Positions 24,757 through 33,744 of a DNA stretch of 64,000 nt are shown one piece after another (the first letter of the stretch is position 1; each line of letters begins with the position of its first letter). The notes below the pieces were generated by a model. It was not told the origin of the DNA. It saw only the letters and a program-made list of their open reading frames with translations, and searched no databases. The translations under genes and the position numbers were made by a program. Source of the DNA: BRH-c25 sp035627615 (GTDB lineage Bacteria; Bacillota; Clostridia; Lutisporales; Lutisporaceae); contig DASPLL010000047.1 in NCBI GenBank assembly GCA_035627615.1, positions 79,038 through 143,037 of the forward strand, written 5' to 3'.

Positions 24757-24782
24757 AGCTTACGCTCGAAGAGGAGGTTATA

Positions 24783-25055
24783 ATGGTGACAAAAGACAGC
24801 AACCTGGTTAAAAAGATAATCGGTATAGAATGCCCTACCGATAAAGTGGCGGACAGAGTTATCAATGTCCTGGAGGAATATGACCTGGACGGACAATATC
24901 AAATTACATCAAGAATTGATGATGACTATGATGAAACAAGGCTGAAATACTACAGGGCTTATTCGGAAACAGGGGATAAACCCGACCTGATCATGGTAGT
25001 AAAGGAAGGCATGGACGACTATGTGGCAAAGGTAGTTGATGCTTATACTGAATAG
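24783..25055 (+). CDS. Small acidic protein, unknown
   Basis: 90 residues, strong AGAGGAGG site. Very acidic (many Asp/Glu), predicted alpha/beta: KIIGIECPTDKVADRVINVLEEYDL, YQITSRIDDDYDETRLKYYR, PDLIMVVKEGMDDYVAKVVD. No recognised motif or signal peptide. Paired with the DUF3892 gene upstream. Function unknown. Confidence 0.7.
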   Translation: MVTKDSNLVKKIIGIECPTDKVADRVINVLEEYDLDGQYQITSRIDDDYDETRLKYYRAYSETGDKPDLIMVVKEGMDDYVAKVVDAYTE

Positions 25056-25148
25056 ATATATCTATCAATGTAAGATGGTTAGTGCCAAACATAAGATTGA
25101 AAATTTCAAATTAACTTGATATTTCTTTAACGAAGAGGTAAAATATAA

Positions 25149-25166
25149 TTGTGAATTATTACACAA
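25149..25166. promoter_or_regulatory. Possible Fur/PerR-type operator upstream of the Fur gene
   Basis: TTGTGAATTATTACACAA, an 18-base imperfect palindrome with perfect TTGTG/CACAA arms, 23 bases before the start region. Fur-family genes often autoregulate through such AT-rich palindromes. It does not match the Bacillus PerR or Fur boxes closely. Confidence 0.3.
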
Positions 25167-25188
25167 AGTTGACTTTTATGGAAATAGG

Positions 25189-25632
25189 GTGAAAATATTG
25201 AGCGCGGAAATCGAGTGTATTCGAAAAATGCTGGAAGAGCACGGAATATCGTATACCCATCAGAGAGAAGAGATATTGAGTCTGTTTATTGTTGAATCAA
25301 GACATTATAAGCCTGATGAGGTTTTTAAGCTTCTGAGGTGCAAGGGGATAGGGATTGCAACGGTGTACAGGACACTGGAAATGCTGAGGGAATGCGATAT
25401 CATCAAGGAGATCAGCATAGGAAAAGAGCGGTTCTTTGAGCTTAAGAAGCCTGAAAGCAAATACATCTATGTGCATTTTAAGTGTGATAAATGCGGCGCG
25501 TTTTATGATTACTATGATATTGAAGCAGCGCAGGAATATATGACTGCGGTTGATACCATGGAAGAGAAGATGAATGTAAAAGTCAACGACGTAAATATTA
25601 CAGTAAATGGATTATGCAGCAAATGTAAATAG
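25189..25632 (+). CDS. Fur-family metalloregulator
   Basis: 147 residues from GTG 25189; a TTG at 25198 with AGGGTG is an equally possible start. Winged helix: GISYTHQREEILSLFIVE ... IGIATVYRTLEMLRECDIIKEI. Zinc-site cysteines CDKCGAF (CxxC) and CSKC at the C-terminus form the structural Cys4 site; the sensory HxH region reads YIYVHFKCDKC, and the Glu/His set is partly altered (the canonical HHHH stretch before the dimerisation helix is absent). Could be PerR-, Zur- or Fur-like; subtype not decidable by eye. Followed by a terminator. Confidence 0.85.
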   Translation: MKILSAEIECIRKMLEEHGISYTHQREEILSLFIVESRHYKPDEVFKLLRCKGIGIATVYRTLEMLRECDIIKEISIGKERFFELKKPESKYIYVHFKCDKCGAFYDYYDIEAAQEYMTAVDTMEEKMNVKVNDVNITVNGLCSKCK

Positions 25633-25645
25633 GTCAGAAAGTGTC

Positions 25646-25682
25646 CAACCTGGTGAGTGGAAACCCCAGGTTGTTTTTTTTT
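25646..25682 (+). terminator. Terminator after the Fur gene
   Basis: CAACCTGG ... CCAGGTTG followed by a run of nine or more T. Confidence 0.9.
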
Positions 25683-25745
25683 GGATTTTTTTCTGAATTA
25701 TAGGGATACTTAAAGATAGAAATATAACAACAAGGCAGGTATGGA

Positions 25746-26924
25746 ATGAAAATGTATTTTGTGGATCTGCATGTGCATGTCGGGCGTTCTTCCGGGGGTA
25801 AGGAAGTCAAAAAAGCAACAGCCTCGGATCTCACCTTTGAGAATATCGCTTTTGAAGCCTATCATAGGAAGGGTATCAATGTAATAGGGGTGGTGGACTG
25901 TGCATCACCGTACATAATTGAAGATATCGAAGTATTGCTGGATAGGGGAGAAATAACGGAAAAAACAGAAGGCGGTATGAATTACGGGAAAGGCATGACA
26001 CTGATACTGGGCGCAGAGATAGAAACCCATGAAGCGGCCGGCTGCAGTGCTCATTCATTGTGTTTCTTTCCTGACCTGCGTCGGTTGAAAGCTTTTTCCG
26101 GTGAACTGTCCAGGCATGTGAAGAATATAAGAAGCTGCTGCTATATGAGCAGGCTTGCAGGGCAGGAGCTTTTCAACCTTGTGGACTGCCTGGGAGGGGT
26201 CTATATTCCTGCTCATGTGTTTTCTCCCCATAAGAGCTTCTATGGAAATTGCTGCAGGTCATTACATGAAATATTCAATGAAGAAGCTTATGCCAGGATA
26301 CCCGCCATTGAGCTTGGACTGAGCGCAGATGCAGAAATGGCAAGCATGCTCAGTGAGCTGGACGGCAAGTCCTTTATAAGCAATTCTGATGCGCATTCTC
26401 TTGGTAAGATGGGAAGGGAATATAATATTTTTGAAATGAAGGAGCCGAACTTCCGGGAGCTTGTAATGGCACTGAAGGGAGAGGCAGGAAGAGGTGTTAG
26501 GGCCAATTATGGATTGAATCCCAGGCTGGGTAAATATCATAGGAGCTTCTGCCTTGCTTGTGATGCTGTTATTGAAGGTGCTCCTCCGGTACTCCGCTGT
26601 CCTGTTTCTGAAAAGCACCCGGTTGTCGTGGGGGTAAGGGATAGGATAGAGGAGATAAAGGACAGGGAGTCGCCCGAGACGACAGGGAGAGCGCCCTATC
26701 ATTACCAGGTGCCCCTGGAGTTTTTACCTAAGGTAGGTCCCAAAACCATAGGCAGGCTCATTGATTATTTCGGGAGTGAAATGAATATTCTGCACAAAGC
26801 TTCTTTGGAGGAGCTTAAGAAGGTGGTAAAGGGAGAAATAGCAGAAAACATAATTCTCGCCAGAGAAGGAAGAATAGGAATAGATGCCGGCGGCGGGGGA
26901 ATCTACGGAAGAGTTGAGGTGTAA
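25746..26924 (+). CDS. Endonuclease Q-like PHP-domain protein (TIGR00375 family)
   Basis: 392 residues. N-terminal PHP phosphoesterase: YFVDLHVHVGRSSGG (HxH metal ligands), VVDCASPYII, GAEIETHE, VYIPAHVFSPHKSFYG, FISNSDAHSLGKMGRE. Middle: a cysteine pair region (CLACDAVI ... LRCP) that in EndoQ binds zinc. C-terminal helix-hairpin-helix LPKVGPKTIGRLIDYFGSE. Archaeal EndoQ nicks DNA 5' of deaminated or abasic bases; bacterial relatives (YqxK-like) are less studied. Its end, GGGGIYGRVEV, matches the family terminus. The next gene starts 7 bases later, an unusual partnership with a hydrogenase. Confidence 0.85.
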   Translation: MKMYFVDLHVHVGRSSGGKEVKKATASDLTFENIAFEAYHRKGINVIGVVDCASPYIIEDIEVLLDRGEITEKTEGGMNYGKGMTLILGAEIETHEAAGCSAHSLCFFPDLRRLKAFSGELSRHVKNIRSCCYMSRLAGQELFNLVDCLGGVYIPAHVFSPHKSFYGNCCRSLHEIFNEEAYARIPAIELGLSADAEMASMLSELDGKSFISNSDAHSLGKMGREYNIFEMKEPNFRELVMALKGEAGRGVRANYGLNPRLGKYHRSFCLACDAVIEGAPPVLRCPVSEKHPVVVGVRDRIEEIKDRESPETTGRAPYHYQVPLEFLPKVGPKTIGRLIDYFGSEMNILHKASLEELKKVVKGEIAENIILAREGRIGIDAGGGGIYGRVEV

Positions 26925-26931
26925 AAGCTGT

Positions 26932-28320
26932 ATGGAAAAGAAGGATAGGGACTTTTATCAGAAGAGAAGAATGGAGCTGTTCCGTGAGATAGTACGGATA
27001 TTGTGGAATGGTGGGGCTGCAAGGGAAATCAACGAGTTGATTTCAAGGCTCATAAAAAGTGGAAGCTACAAAAAATCGGAGGAGGGCATATTAAGAAAGC
27101 AGGTTGATATTTCTTTAGGTTTGAACCCTGGGAGAATGGATACAGAGATGTCCGCTGACATTGATGCGGCTTTTAACCTGAGAAGAATTGAAAGGCCATT
27201 GGTATCTGTCCTTGATGAAATATGTGATATATGTGAAAGTGAAAACAGAGGGAGACCATGTACCGGCAGCTGTTTACACGGGGCAACGGACTACGGCAGG
27301 GAAAAAGGGATAATAATTAATGATGACAAGTGCCTTACCTGTGGCTCCTGTATACCCGGATGCCCCCTGGATGCTATCGTTGATAAAATAGAATTCGTTC
27401 CTATCATAAAGCATCTGAAGGAGAAAAAGCGTCAGGTATATGCAATTATGGCTCCCGCTTTCATAGGTCAGTTCGGGGAAGGCATAAGCGCGGGGCAGGT
27501 AAGAAGTGCACTGAAATATATGGGCTTCAGGGATATGATAGAGGTGGCGATACTGGCAGACCTTCTGACACTCAGGGAAGCATATGAATTTGAGCGCCTT
27601 GTGCATGAAAAGGAGGATTACCTTATAACCAGCTGCTGCTGCCCTATATGGATGAATATGGTTCAGAAAGGGTATCCGGAACTGCTGGAGCATTTTTCAC
27701 CGGCCGTATCGCCGATGATTGCTACAGGCAGAGTACTGAAAGAGCTGAATGAGACAGCTGTCGTAGTATTTGTAGGTCCATGCATTGCCAAGAAAAATGA
27801 AGCTAAGGACAAGGAGCTGGAGGGTGCTGTCGATTATGTGCTTACCTTCAGGGAACTGGAGGAGGTTTTTAAGGCTTTGGAAATAGAATTGCACAGTATG
27901 CCTGACGATCATAAGGAGCAATCTTCCCTTGGGGGAAGGATTTATGGAAGGACAGGAGGAGTGAGCGAGTCAGTTGAGATGGTTGTAAAGCGGATAATGG
28001 GAGAGTCTATTGATTTCCGGGCGGTTCAGGCGGATGGAGTAAAGGCATGCAAAGAGATTCTTGATAAACTGAAGGCTAATGAACTGGAAGCCAATTTTAT
28101 AGAGGGTATGGGCTGCAAGGGCGGCTGCGTGGGAGGCCCCAGATCGATACTGAACATAGACAGAGCAACAGAAGAGCTGAACCTTTATGGAGAAAAAGCG
28201 GTATTCAGGAATCCTGTAGATAACGAAAGAATCGCTGCGATAATGGAGAAGACCGGCATCAAAGATGCTGAGGATATTGTGGAAGGCAAAGGTGAAATAC
28301 TTTTAGGCAGGGATGTATGA
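26932..28320 (+). CDS. Monomeric [FeFe]-hydrogenase-like protein
   Basis: 462 residues from ATG 26932 (GAGGTG 10 bases upstream); ATG 26884, overlapping the EndoQ-like gene by 41 bases, is the alternative. An N-terminal ~110-residue helical part is followed by CTGSCLHGATD, one clear 4Fe-4S motif CLTCGSCIPGCPLDA, and the H-cluster domain with all three ligand motifs: TSCCCPIW (L1), FVGPCIAKKNEA (L2) and EGMGCKGGCVGGP (L3). L1 has Cys-Cys-Cys-Pro rather than CCP(M/S)W. It looks like a short group B or sensory-type enzyme rather than a bifurcating one, as NADH/flavin partners are absent. Either H2 turnover or redox sensing is possible. Confidence 0.85.
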   Translation: MEKKDRDFYQKRRMELFREIVRILWNGGAAREINELISRLIKSGSYKKSEEGILRKQVDISLGLNPGRMDTEMSADIDAAFNLRRIERPLVSVLDEICDICESENRGRPCTGSCLHGATDYGREKGIIINDDKCLTCGSCIPGCPLDAIVDKIEFVPIIKHLKEKKRQVYAIMAPAFIGQFGEGISAGQVRSALKYMGFRDMIEVAILADLLTLREAYEFERLVHEKEDYLITSCCCPIWMNMVQKGYPELLEHFSPAVSPMIATGRVLKELNETAVVVFVGPCIAKKNEAKDKELEGAVDYVLTFRELEEVFKALEIELHSMPDDHKEQSSLGGRIYGRTGGVSESVEMVVKRIMGESIDFRAVQADGVKACKEILDKLKANELEANFIEGMGCKGGCVGGPRSILNIDRATEELNLYGEKAVFRNPVDNERIAAIMEKTGIKDAEDIVEGKGEILLGRDV

Positions 28321-28407
28321 GGAAAGGCTGCGGGGCTGTGGGGTTGCGAGGATTGGTCCAGACCACGAGGCACGCACCGTGTGCCAAAGATAAACAGGAG
28401 GTTATAT

Positions 28408-29538
28408 ATGCGAGCTATTACTTATCAGGGGATAAAGGATGTAAAGGTAAAAAAAGTAGGAGATCCGGAGCTGCTGAAGGATGACGACATGATCCTGAAG
28501 GTCACCTCCACGGCAATCTGCGGTTCTGATCTGCATTTGATCCATGGTATGGTTCCCAATATGCCTAAGGGCTTCATACTGGGACATGAGACCATGGGCA
28601 TAGTAGAGGAGGTGGGAAAGGGAGTAACTAAGGTAAAGAAAGGTGACAGAGTGATAGTACCCTTCCCGGTTTCCTGCGGACACTGCTGGTTCTGCGAGCA
28701 TGACCTGTGGAGCCAGTGCGACAACTCCAATGCAAACGGAGAGGTAGGAGGCATATTCGGCTACAGCAAGACCTACGGAGGCTACGATGGAGGCCAGGCG
28801 GAGTATCTGAGGGTGCCCTACGCCAATGTAGGACCTTTTAAGGTGCCGGAAGAACTGACTGATGAGCAGGTGCTGTTTCTCACCGACATACTGCCTACCT
28901 CCTATTGGGGAGCGGAAATCGGCGGAGTCACAAAAGGAGATACCGTTGCAGTGCTAGGCTGTGGGCCGGTAGGTCTGCTTGCGCAGAAATGGGCGGCATT
29001 CATGGGAGCCGACAGGATAATCGCAGTTGACTATATAGATTACCGGCTGGAGCATGCAAGAAGATATAACAAAGTGGAAGCCTTGAATTTCAATGACTAT
29101 GACAATACAGGAGAATACATAAAGGAAATAACCCATGGCGGTGCGGATGTGGTGATAGACTGCGTCGGTATGGACGGCAAGATGACAGTGGTAGAAATGG
29201 TTGAATCAGCCCTGAAGCTGCAGGGAGGCTCCAAGTCGGCAATTGAGATTGGAACCCAGGCTGTGCGCAAAGGCGGCACCGTTTCCCTTGTGGGCGTCTA
29301 TGGGGCAAGATATAATGCGTTTCCTCTGGGAGATTTCTTTGCAAGGAATATTACCCTGAAGATGGGGCAGTGTCCGGCACATACTTATGTGGAACGGATA
29401 GTGAAGTTGATACAGGACGGAAGCTTTGATGCGACAGATATAATAACACATAAGCTGTCACTTGATCAGGGTGAGCATGCCTATGAGATTTTTGATGAAA
29501 AGAAGGATAACTGCATTAAGGTAATATTAAAGCCGTAG
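28408..29538 (+). CDS. Zinc-dependent alcohol dehydrogenase (formaldehyde-dehydrogenase-like MDR)
   Basis: 376 residues from ATG 28408 (AGGAGG 6 bases upstream; the ATG-less extension to 28381 has no site). Medium-chain dehydrogenase: catalytic zinc Cys/Asp in TAICGSDLHLIHG, GHETMGIVEEVGKG (His-Glu), structural zinc set CGHCWFCEHDLWSQC, NAD-binding VLGCGPVGLLAQKWAAF. The long loop with NANGEVGGIFGYSKTYGG and the TH/GGADVVIDCVGMDG segment fit the glutathione-independent FDH-like subgroup (FDH_like). The substrate is unknown. Just upstream is GGGGTTGCGAGG repeat-type DNA. Confidence 0.9.
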   Translation: MRAITYQGIKDVKVKKVGDPELLKDDDMILKVTSTAICGSDLHLIHGMVPNMPKGFILGHETMGIVEEVGKGVTKVKKGDRVIVPFPVSCGHCWFCEHDLWSQCDNSNANGEVGGIFGYSKTYGGYDGGQAEYLRVPYANVGPFKVPEELTDEQVLFLTDILPTSYWGAEIGGVTKGDTVAVLGCGPVGLLAQKWAAFMGADRIIAVDYIDYRLEHARRYNKVEALNFNDYDNTGEYIKEITHGGADVVIDCVGMDGKMTVVEMVESALKLQGGSKSAIEIGTQAVRKGGTVSLVGVYGARYNAFPLGDFFARNITLKMGQCPAHTYVERIVKLIQDGSFDATDIITHKLSLDQGEHAYEIFDEKKDNCIKVILKP

Positions 29539-29560
29539 CATTAAGATAGGAGAGAATAAA

Positions 29561-29770
29561 ATGACAGTGTCAATGAAGGTCAGAAGCACACTGGCAATGC
29601 TGGAAGGGGTGCTTTCAGATTTTAAAACCATGCATACCGAATCTTCTGACGGGAATACCAGAAAAGAATTTGAACGGTTGATAAGTGAAACAGATATAAT
29701 AGTCGGAAAGCTTAGAGCGCGGATTGAAGAAATAGCGGAAGAAGAACCGCAGTACAGGGAGGATCAATAA
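29561..29770 (+). CDS. DUF1657 protein, copy 1
   Basis: 69 residues, GGAGAG site. DUF1657 pattern: TVSMKVRSTLAMLEGVLSDF, TRKEFERLISETDIIVGKLRARI, EEEPQYR. The family is found beside spoVA and yetF genes in spore-forming Firmicutes; its job is unknown. Ends directly at the GTG of the YetF gene, so co-translated. A second copy faces it at 30796 on the other strand. Confidence 0.88.
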   Translation: MTVSMKVRSTLAMLEGVLSDFKTMHTESSDGNTRKEFERLISETDIIVGKLRARIEEIAEEEPQYREDQ

Positions 29771-30676
29771 GTGGCAGTAGCTTATGATATTGCAATAAGG
29801 TCGTTGATTGCATATTTCGTATTGCTTACTCTGGCCCGGATAATGGGCAAGAGGGAGATATCACAGATGACCTTCTTCGACTATATAGTGGGCATAACTA
29901 TAGGAAGCATGACTGCGAATATGGCTATAAATACATCTCTCAGATGGTACTATTCTGTCATAGGATTGCTTATATTCACCACACTTCAGCTTCTTACAGC
30001 ATTTATCTCATTGAAAAGTGTGAGGTTCAGAGAGGTTGTTGACGGTACATCTACCGTGTTAATTGAACATGGAAATTTAAACGAGAAAAACCTGCGGAAG
30101 GAAAGACTGAATACAAGTGTGCTGGCATCGATGCTGAGAGAAAAGAATATATTCAGTTTTGCTGATGTAGAATATGCGATACTTGAGAATGACGGAAAAA
30201 TAAGTGCAATTAAAAAGTCCGGCAAACAACCTTTGACCCCCTCCGATATGAAGCTGCAGACTGAACAGACAGGATTGCCGAGGATCATAATAGAGGATGG
30301 GAACTTCATAGATGAAACTATCAGTCATATTGGGCTTACAAGATCGTGGATTTTGAGCAAGCTTGGAGACAGAGGCATATATCATGTGTCTAACGTGATG
30401 CTTGCTCAGGTTGATGAAGCTGGCAATTTTTATGTGGATACCTACGATAAATACGAGAACAGTGTTAAAAAAGACGAATCACTTGACATGATCCTTGTGA
30501 AGCTGGAAAGGATCCGCGCGGATTTTTTTTCATATGCCATGGAAACAAAGAATGAAAAAGCGCAGAAGCTTTATAACGAATGTAAGGATCGCATAGAGAG
30601 CATAATTTATAATTTCGGATATTATGTAGAGCAGAAAAAAGCAAAGGATAATACGGTAAAGAAGCACTTTCACTGA
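29771..30676 (+). CDS. yetF: YetF/DUF421 membrane protein
   Basis: 301 residues from a GTG directly after the DUF1657 stop, with GGGAGG 8 bases upstream. Three N-terminal transmembrane helices (AIRSLIAYFVLLTLARIMG with GKREISQMTFFDYIVGITIG; WYYSVIGLLIFTTLQLLTAF) are followed by two DUF421 cytoplasmic repeats (VLIEHGNLNEKNLRKERLN, SVLASMLREKNIFSFADVEYAILENDG). YetF is a spore membrane protein of unknown function; a role in spore resistance/germination is inferred. The C-terminus has an extra ~80-residue helical tail. Confidence 0.88.
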   Translation: MAVAYDIAIRSLIAYFVLLTLARIMGKREISQMTFFDYIVGITIGSMTANMAINTSLRWYYSVIGLLIFTTLQLLTAFISLKSVRFREVVDGTSTVLIEHGNLNEKNLRKERLNTSVLASMLREKNIFSFADVEYAILENDGKISAIKKSGKQPLTPSDMKLQTEQTGLPRIIIEDGNFIDETISHIGLTRSWILSKLGDRGIYHVSNVMLAQVDEAGNFYVDTYDKYENSVKKDESLDMILVKLERIRADFFSYAMETKNEKAQKLYNECKDRIESIIYNFGYYVEQKKAKDNTVKKHFH

Positions 30677-30690
30677 AAAAAAGTGCTTCA
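30664..30690 (+). terminator. Weak hairpin overlapping the yetF stop
   Basis: AAGCACTTT ... AAAGTGCTT spans the stop codon. Without a U-tract it is only a possible terminator. Confidence 0.4.
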
Positions 30691-30795
30691 ATGTATTTTC
30701 AGAAGTATTTAAGATAATTCGAGTTGGAGTTTTGAAGCGAATCTACATGGGAGAATATAAATAAGTAAGCTGAAAGGTAGATCCGCTTGAAACAT

Positions 30796-30999
30796 TTAGC
30801 CTTTGTATTGCGGCTCTTCGTTCTGTATGAACTGGAGCCTGTTATTAAGAGAGTCAATTATTGTTTTTTGAGTCAAAGCAAGGGTGTTGAACATCTGCTT
30901 TGCATTCTGATCCTGTGTATCCAGAGCAAAGGTTTTTAGATTGGACATCACACTTTCTGCATTTGCAATTGTTTGCTGCATTTTTACTCCTACTGTCAT
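30796..30999 (-). CDS. DUF1657 protein, copy 2
   Basis: 67 residues from the ATG at 30999 (GGGAGG 8 bases upstream; the ATG at 31026 lacks a site). Pattern TVGVKMQQTIANAESVMSNL, KQMFNTLALTQKTIIDSLNN, NEEPQYKG matches DUF1657 and the facing copy at 29561. Own transcription unit, convergent with yetF. Spore-associated by family context; function unknown. Confidence 0.85.
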   Translation of the reverse strand: MTVGVKMQQTIANAESVMSNLKTFALDTQDQNAKQMFNTLALTQKTIIDSLNNRLQFIQNEEPQYKG

Positions 31000-31211
31000 A
31001 GTAACACCTCCCATATTAATATTCACATTGAACAGTCAAAAAATACTTGCCGGCTGAGATTATGGCATAAAGAGAAAAATGCACTTTTGTTAAATCAAGG
31101 CAGTATTATTTGGTTTGATTTTATCAATAGTAAATTCTATAATTGTACTTGAATGGGGTAATAATGGTATACTAAACATATGCTTAACAAGCTTAAAGAG
31201 AGGGTGTTTAC

Positions 31212-32672
31212 ATGGATAGACTCAGAAACTCAAAGTATAATGAGGTTTTCAGGTATTTTGAAGAGATATCTGCTATTCCAAGAGGTTCGGGAAATGAAAA
31301 GCAGATAAGTGATTACCTGGTAGGGTTTGCCGGAGAACATGAGCTGGAGGTAATCCAGGACGAAGCACTGAACATCATAATAAAAAAGCCTGCCTCAGAA
31401 GGTTATGAAAATGCTCCGGTAGTGATACTGCAAGGCCATATGGATATGGTTTGTGAAAAAAATAAAGGCACTGTGCATGATTTTGACAAAGACCCTATTA
31501 AGCTGAGAGTTGTCGATGATATGATATATGCCTATGGCACAACTCTGGGTGCCGATGATGGGATTGCAATGGCTTATGCATTGGCGCTGCTGGCTTCAAA
31601 GGATTTACCGCACCCAGGCCTTGAAGTTTTGATCACATCAGATGAAGAAAATACAATGAGCGGAGCACCGGCTTTAGATGCCGGGAAGCTCAAGGGCAAG
31701 CTGCTTATAAATCTGGACTCCGAAGAGGAGGGAAGGTTCCTTGTAAGCAGTGCAGGAGGCCTGAAAGCAAAAATGATAATTCCCGTTAAGTGGGAAATGG
31801 CGCCCCAGAAGCTCACGGCATTCAGACTCGGCATTGGAGGGCTCAAGGGCGGGCACTCCGGTGTGGAGATAGATAAGGGCCGTGGGAATGCGAACAAGCT
31901 TATGGGACGGCTTCTAAAGAATATAGGCAAAGAGTGTGAATTACATATAGCTGAAATAAACGGCGGTCTAAAATCCAATGCAATACCCAGGGAAGCAGAA
32001 GTATTGCTGCTTACGGATTCCGGCAACAGAGTCAAGCTTGAAGCTGCAATAAAGGAACAGGAGCTGGTCTTCAGGAATGAACTGAGGACAGCTGATCCGG
32101 ATATTCATATCAATTTTGAAAATGCGGCAGATAAGGTGGAAAAGGTATTCTCAAAAGAGACAGCGGATAGAGTGATAGCCTCCCTGGTATTGCTGCCGAA
32201 CAGCATTCAGACCATGAGCATGGAAATAGCCGGTCTTGTGGAAAGCTCCACCAACCTTGGAGTTGTGAACACGACAGAAAATGAAATATGGATTATAAAT
32301 GAGATAAGAAGCTCTGTCAGAAGTCTGAAGAGAAACATTTTTAATCAGGTTGAGACTCTGGCAGGGGTAATAGGCAGCAGTGTAACGGTAGAATCCGACT
32401 ATCCCGAGTGGGAGTACAATCCTGATTCGAAGCTGAGGCCACTGTTTACAAAGGTATATAAGGAAAAATACAATACTGAGCCTGAGATAGTTGCAATACA
32501 TGCAGGCCTGGAATGCGGTGTGTTCATGAATAAAATAGAAGGCCTGGACGCCATATCCCTGGGGCCGGATATGCATGACGTACATACTCCCAATGAGCAT
32601 CTCTGCATATCCTCCACCGAGAGAGTATATGAGCTGCTGCTTGCTGCACTGAAGGATATGAAGAGGATGTAG
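31212..32672 (+). CDS. pepD: Aminoacyl-histidine dipeptidase (M20C)
   Basis: 486 residues, full length for PepD. Two-zinc dipeptidase with broad Xaa-His/dipeptide activity. Motifs: ISAIPRGSGNEKQISDYLV, VILQGHMDMVCEKN (His ligand), LGADDGIAMAYAL (bridging Asp), ITSDEENTMSGA (catalytic Glu and ligand), INLDSEEEG (Asp), GLKGGHSGVEIDKGRGNA (dimer domain) and a final HTPNEHLCI histidine. AGAGAGGGTG site 8 bases before ATG. Cytoplasmic. A possible promoter ends at TATACT (31168-31173). Confidence 0.93.
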   Translation: MDRLRNSKYNEVFRYFEEISAIPRGSGNEKQISDYLVGFAGEHELEVIQDEALNIIIKKPASEGYENAPVVILQGHMDMVCEKNKGTVHDFDKDPIKLRVVDDMIYAYGTTLGADDGIAMAYALALLASKDLPHPGLEVLITSDEENTMSGAPALDAGKLKGKLLINLDSEEEGRFLVSSAGGLKAKMIIPVKWEMAPQKLTAFRLGIGGLKGGHSGVEIDKGRGNANKLMGRLLKNIGKECELHIAEINGGLKSNAIPREAEVLLLTDSGNRVKLEAAIKEQELVFRNELRTADPDIHINFENAADKVEKVFSKETADRVIASLVLLPNSIQTMSMEIAGLVESSTNLGVVNTTENEIWIINEIRSSVRSLKRNIFNQVETLAGVIGSSVTVESDYPEWEYNPDSKLRPLFTKVYKEKYNTEPEIVAIHAGLECGVFMNKIEGLDAISLGPDMHDVHTPNEHLCISSTERVYELLLAALKDMKRM

Positions 32673-32697
32673 ATCACGGGGTTGCGAGGCTTCGGGA

Positions 32698-32721
32698 GTA
32701 GGGGCGATTCATGAATCGCCC
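32698..32721. repeat. GTAGGGGCGATTC palindromic repeat, copy 2
   Basis: Identical over 24 bases to 20383-20406. It lies 26 bases after the pepD stop, preceded by GGGGTTGCGAGG/CTTCGGG words. Confidence 0.85.
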
Positions 32722-32765
32722 TTACGGGTTCCGATTTTGTGGATGAATATAGAGGGGATACTATT

Positions 32766-33710
32766 ATGAGCGATAAACAAGCTGATTCAAAAAACAAAAA
32801 CAGCATAATCGGAGTATTTTACGGAGCCATTGGCTTTACTGCATGGGGTTTCCTTCCGATATACTGGAAGCTTCTTGACGAGATACCTGCGGATGAGATC
32901 CTGGCTCACAGAATATTCTGGTCCTTTCTTTTCGTAGGCGGGATACTGCTATTTAAGAATGGAATAGGAACACTGAAAGAAACACTGAAGGAAGGAAAAA
33001 ATGTAAGAAATGTCCTCCTGTGCGCATTTTTCATCACCATCAACTGGGGGACGTATATCTGGGCTGTAAACTCCGGAAATATCGTACAGTCCAGCATGGG
33101 CTATTACATAAATCCCCTGATGATGGTGATACTTGGGATGACAGTGCTGAAGGAAAGGCTTAATGTACTTCAGTATGTATCGATAGGCTTTGCAGCCATA
33201 GGAGTAGCTGTCATAGCCATACAGTTCGGCAGCGTGCCCTGGGTTGCGCTCCTGCTGGCGTCATCCTTCGCATTATACGGCTTATTCAAAAAACTTCTTA
33301 AAGCTGAGTCGCTGGTAGGTCTTGCATTGGAAACCACAGTACTGGTTCCCCTGGCCTTTGGGTATATACTATATAAGCTTATAAGCGGCCAGAGCGCCCT
33401 ATACTCAGTATCCCTGAGTACCTTGATATTATTGACTTTCTCGGGGATAGCCACTGCCACTCCCCTTCTCTGGTATGCCATGGGGTCGGCAAGAGTAAAG
33501 CTTTCAACCATAGGCTTTCTCCAGTACATATCACCGACTATAAGCCTTTTTCTTGGGATATTTGTTTACGGAGAAAAATTCACAAGAACTCATTTACTAA
33601 GCTTCAGCTTCATCTGGATAGCACTTGTCATATATTCCTTCTCCAATATGGAGGCGTTGAAAAAATCCAGGATCAGCAGTCGAAGCGCTGCTGAGACCGA
33701 GAAGGTCTGA
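32766..33710 (+). CDS. rarD: RarD-type EamA permease
   Basis: 314 residues from ATG 32766 (GAGGGG 8 bases upstream). Ten hydrophobic segments in two EamA repeats. RarD signatures: FYGAIGFTAWGFLPIYWKLL, HRIFWSFLFV, NWGTYIWAVNSG, ASLGYYINPL-like SSMGYYINPLMMVILGM, LLWYAMGSARVKLSTIGFLQYISPT. Original annotation 'chloramphenicol sensitivity'; transported substrate unknown. Inner membrane. Confidence 0.9.
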   Translation: MSDKQADSKNKNSIIGVFYGAIGFTAWGFLPIYWKLLDEIPADEILAHRIFWSFLFVGGILLFKNGIGTLKETLKEGKNVRNVLLCAFFITINWGTYIWAVNSGNIVQSSMGYYINPLMMVILGMTVLKERLNVLQYVSIGFAAIGVAVIAIQFGSVPWVALLLASSFALYGLFKKLLKAESLVGLALETTVLVPLAFGYILYKLISGQSALYSVSLSTLILLTFSGIATATPLLWYAMGSARVKLSTIGFLQYISPTISLFLGIFVYGEKFTRTHLLSFSFIWIALVIYSFSNMEALKKSRISSRSAAETEKV

Positions 33711-33744
33711 AGCAGCACATAGTTTTTGGCAAACAGGCAAGAAT

